Positions 4,938 through 5,812 of a stretch of 5,812 nt of DNA are shown piece by piece. Each line of letters begins with the position of its first letter. Within the stretch, counting starts at the first letter, position 1. This stretch comes from JACPNA01 sp964429715 (GTDB lineage Archaea > Nanobdellota > Nanobdellia > Woesearchaeales > GW2011-AR9), in NCBI GenBank assembly GCA_964429715.1, contig CAYSCV010000082.1:1-5812 (forward strand), read 5' to 3'. Position numbers and translations under genes: made by a program. Below the pieces are notes generated by a model. That model searched no databases. It was not told where the DNA came from and was given only the letters and a program-made list of their open reading frames with translations.

Positions 4938-5263
4938 TCTGCCCAATATGTGAAAAAGGAACACTGCACAAAGAGAAAGTACCCTATAGTGTGTACGGTA
5001 TCAAATTAGGTACATTTCCTGCAAATATCTGCTCTCTCTGTCATGAAAAATGGTTTGATGAACAAACAAGTAAAAAAATTGAATCAGTTGAGAAAAAGAA
5101 AGGTCTATTTGGGTTAAATAAAAGCTCCAAAATATCCTACTCTGGCAATTCTTTAGTCGTACGTCTTCCCGAAGCTTTAGTAAAATATTTAGATATTCAT
5201 AAAGAAGATGAAATAATTATTCACCCTGAAGGAAAAAATAAAATTCTAGTTGAACTTGTATAG
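4934..5263 (+). CDS. YgiT-type zinc-finger/AbrB-domain protein, probable antitoxin
   Basis: This 109-aa protein has two parts. Residues 1-50 hold two CxxC pairs, CPIC (3-6) and CSLC (about 33-36), and the W-x-DEQTSKKIE helix typical of YgiT/MqsA N-terminal zinc fingers, which bind and neutralise the toxin. Residues about 65-109, including KISYSGNSLVVRLPEALVKY and ending IIIHPEGKNKILVELV, look like a SpoVT/AbrB (MazE-like) swapped-hairpin DNA-binding domain. Classical MqsA has an HTH domain in that place. The gene overlaps the DUF4258-like gene by 4 bp and shares its promoter with the palindrome. The most likely role is antitoxin and autorepressor. Confidence 0.78.
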   Translation: MICPICEKGTLHKEKVPYSVYGIKLGTFPANICSLCHEKWFDEQTSKKIESVEKKKGLFGLNKSSKISYSGNSLVVRLPEALVKYLDIHKEDEIIIHPEGKNKILVELV

Positions 5264-5290
5264 GGAACTTTGCAAAATAAGAGTTTTGAC

Positions 5291-5314
5291 TGATAAATCG
5301 ATATAATATTATCA
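5291..5314. other. Hairpin downstream of the TA cassette
   Basis: TGATAA (5291-5296) and TTATCA (5309-5314) are inverted repeats around an AT-rich 12-nt loop, flanked by TTTT (5284-5287) and AAAA (5314-5317). It lies 27 nt after the antitoxin stop and may mark the end of that transcript, though no T-run follows on the plus strand. Confidence 0.3.
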
Positions 5315-5346
5315 AAATCACAACTATTGCCCAGTTCTCTTTGAGA

Positions 5347-5391
5347 AGTTTGCCAAAAAATATTAATTATGCAAACATCTCTATAACTCAC
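5347..5391 (+). repeat. Dispersed ~45-nt repeat, copy 2, at the 3' end of rlmH
   Basis: This is the second copy of the sequence at 50-94. It contains GTTTGC (5348-5353) and GCAAAC (5371-5376) around an AT-rich loop, and is preceded by the small hairpin TTCTC-TTT-GAGAA (5335-5347). It includes the rlmH stop codon (5390-5388). Read on the minus strand, the loop carries ATTTTTT, so it may act as the rlmH transcription end. Confidence 0.6.
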
Positions 5392-5786
5392 TTATGATAC
5401 TTCTCTCCTCTGATGATCGTAAACGCCCGATATAACTGCTCAAGAAAAATCACCCGCACCAATTGATTCGGAAACGTCATCGCCGAGAGCGCAATCTTCT
5501 CCTGACATCTCAACTTCACATCAGCCGCAATCCCTTCCGCTCCCCCAATAATAAACGTAATATTCTTCTCTTCTAAAGTTTTCTTCTTAATATAGCCCGC
5601 AAACTGCTCAGATGTATATTGTTTACCCTTTTCATCTAACGCAATTACAAATCCCTCTGGCACACTCAAACTCTCCTTCTCAACATACGAAACTTTCGCA
5701 TATTTTTGCAGACGTGTAAGATACTCCCCCATTCCCTCTTTGATATACCTCTCCCGTACCTTTCCTGTAGCTAAAATTGTTATCAT
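5388..5786 (-). CDS. rlmH: RlmH-type SPOUT methyltransferase (COG1576 family)
   Basis: The 132-aa protein matches the RlmH family of trefoil-knot SPOUT methyltransferases. In bacteria RlmH methylates pseudouridine 1915 in helix 69 of 23S rRNA on the assembled ribosome, using S-adenosylmethionine. Visible motifs are the SAM-site GGAEG (81-85), LSAMTFPNQLVRVIFLEQLYRA (100-121, with Asn where bacteria usually have His) and the C-terminal YHK. It is shorter than the usual 150-160 aa because the helical segment between the first strand region and IALDEKG is missing. The knot core and C-terminus are intact. Archaeal members exist but their target is not established. The ATG at 5786 begins the conserved MITILATGK; the promoter would lie at or beyond the window edge. 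Confidence 0.9.
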   Translation of the reverse strand: MITILATGKVRERYIKEGMGEYLTRLQKYAKVSYVEKESLSVPEGFVIALDEKGKQYTSEQFAGYIKKKTLEEKNITFIIGGAEGIAADVKLRCQEKIALSAMTFPNQLVRVIFLEQLYRAFTIIRGEKYHK

Positions 5787-5812
5787 AAAGTATATTTTTG
5801 ATTAATTTATTA

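Noticed and set aside
50..5391. Integrated element bounded by attL/attR-like direct repeats
   Set aside because: The interval holds the core aIF2 gamma gene and a tRNA, and there is no integrase; the repeats do not overlap the tRNA.
1..5812. CRISPR array or insertion sequence
   Set aside because: There are no regularly spaced repeats, transposase motifs or terminal inverted repeats with target duplications.

Overview
The window looks archaeal. It has a complete gene for the gamma subunit of archaeal initiation factor 2. Its genes carry TATA/BRE-type promoters (TTTATAAAT and relatives) at archaeal spacing, some giving leaderless starts. It also has a tRNA gene broken by two introns with bulge-helix-bulge-like ends. 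The DNA is AT-rich, the proteins are short and the genes sit close together, which would suit a small-genome (DPANN-like, e.g. Woesearchaeota-type) archaeon. That lineage is an inference from style, not a demonstrated placement.

Layout. 1-354: three small hairpins (1-81), the first copy of a ~45-nt repeat (50-94), a low-complexity Tyr/Ser/Asn/Gly-rich ORF of doubtful status (53-292), then the promoter of the next gene. 355-1674 (+): aIF2 gamma with an unusual Pro/Ser/Lys-rich N-terminal tail encoded partly by a run of ten C. 1735-2703 (-): PHP-family metal-dependent phosphoesterase with a His-rich C-terminus. 2704-2858: divergent promoter region. 2859-3641 (+): glycerophosphodiester phosphodiesterase family enzyme. 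3634-4329 (-): YiiX/YaeF-like permuted papain/NlpC-P60 fold protein, overlapping the previous gene tail-to-tail by 8 bp across a hairpin. 4409-4604 (-): split tRNA-Ile(UAU) with an 89-nt anticodon-loop intron and a 32-nt T-loop intron. 4734-5263 (+): two-gene cassette of a DUF4258-like protein and a YgiT-type zinc-finger/AbrB-type protein, a likely toxin-antitoxin pair with a palindrome in its promoter. 5388-5786 (-): short RlmH-type SPOUT methyltransferase; the second copy of the ~45-nt repeat lies at its 3' end.

The genes do not form one pathway. Translation is the commonest theme: aIF2 gamma delivers initiator tRNA, the tRNA-Ile would decode AUA, and RlmH modifies the large-subunit rRNA in bacteria. 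GDPD and the YiiX-like protein could both act on lipid or envelope-type substrates, but their convergent arrangement means they are not co-transcribed. Only the 4734/4934 pair is clearly an operon. The items most worth following up are the doubly interrupted tRNA-Ile(UAU), the toxin-antitoxin cassette whose antitoxin appears to pair a YgiT zinc finger with an AbrB domain, and the direct repeat near both ends of the window.
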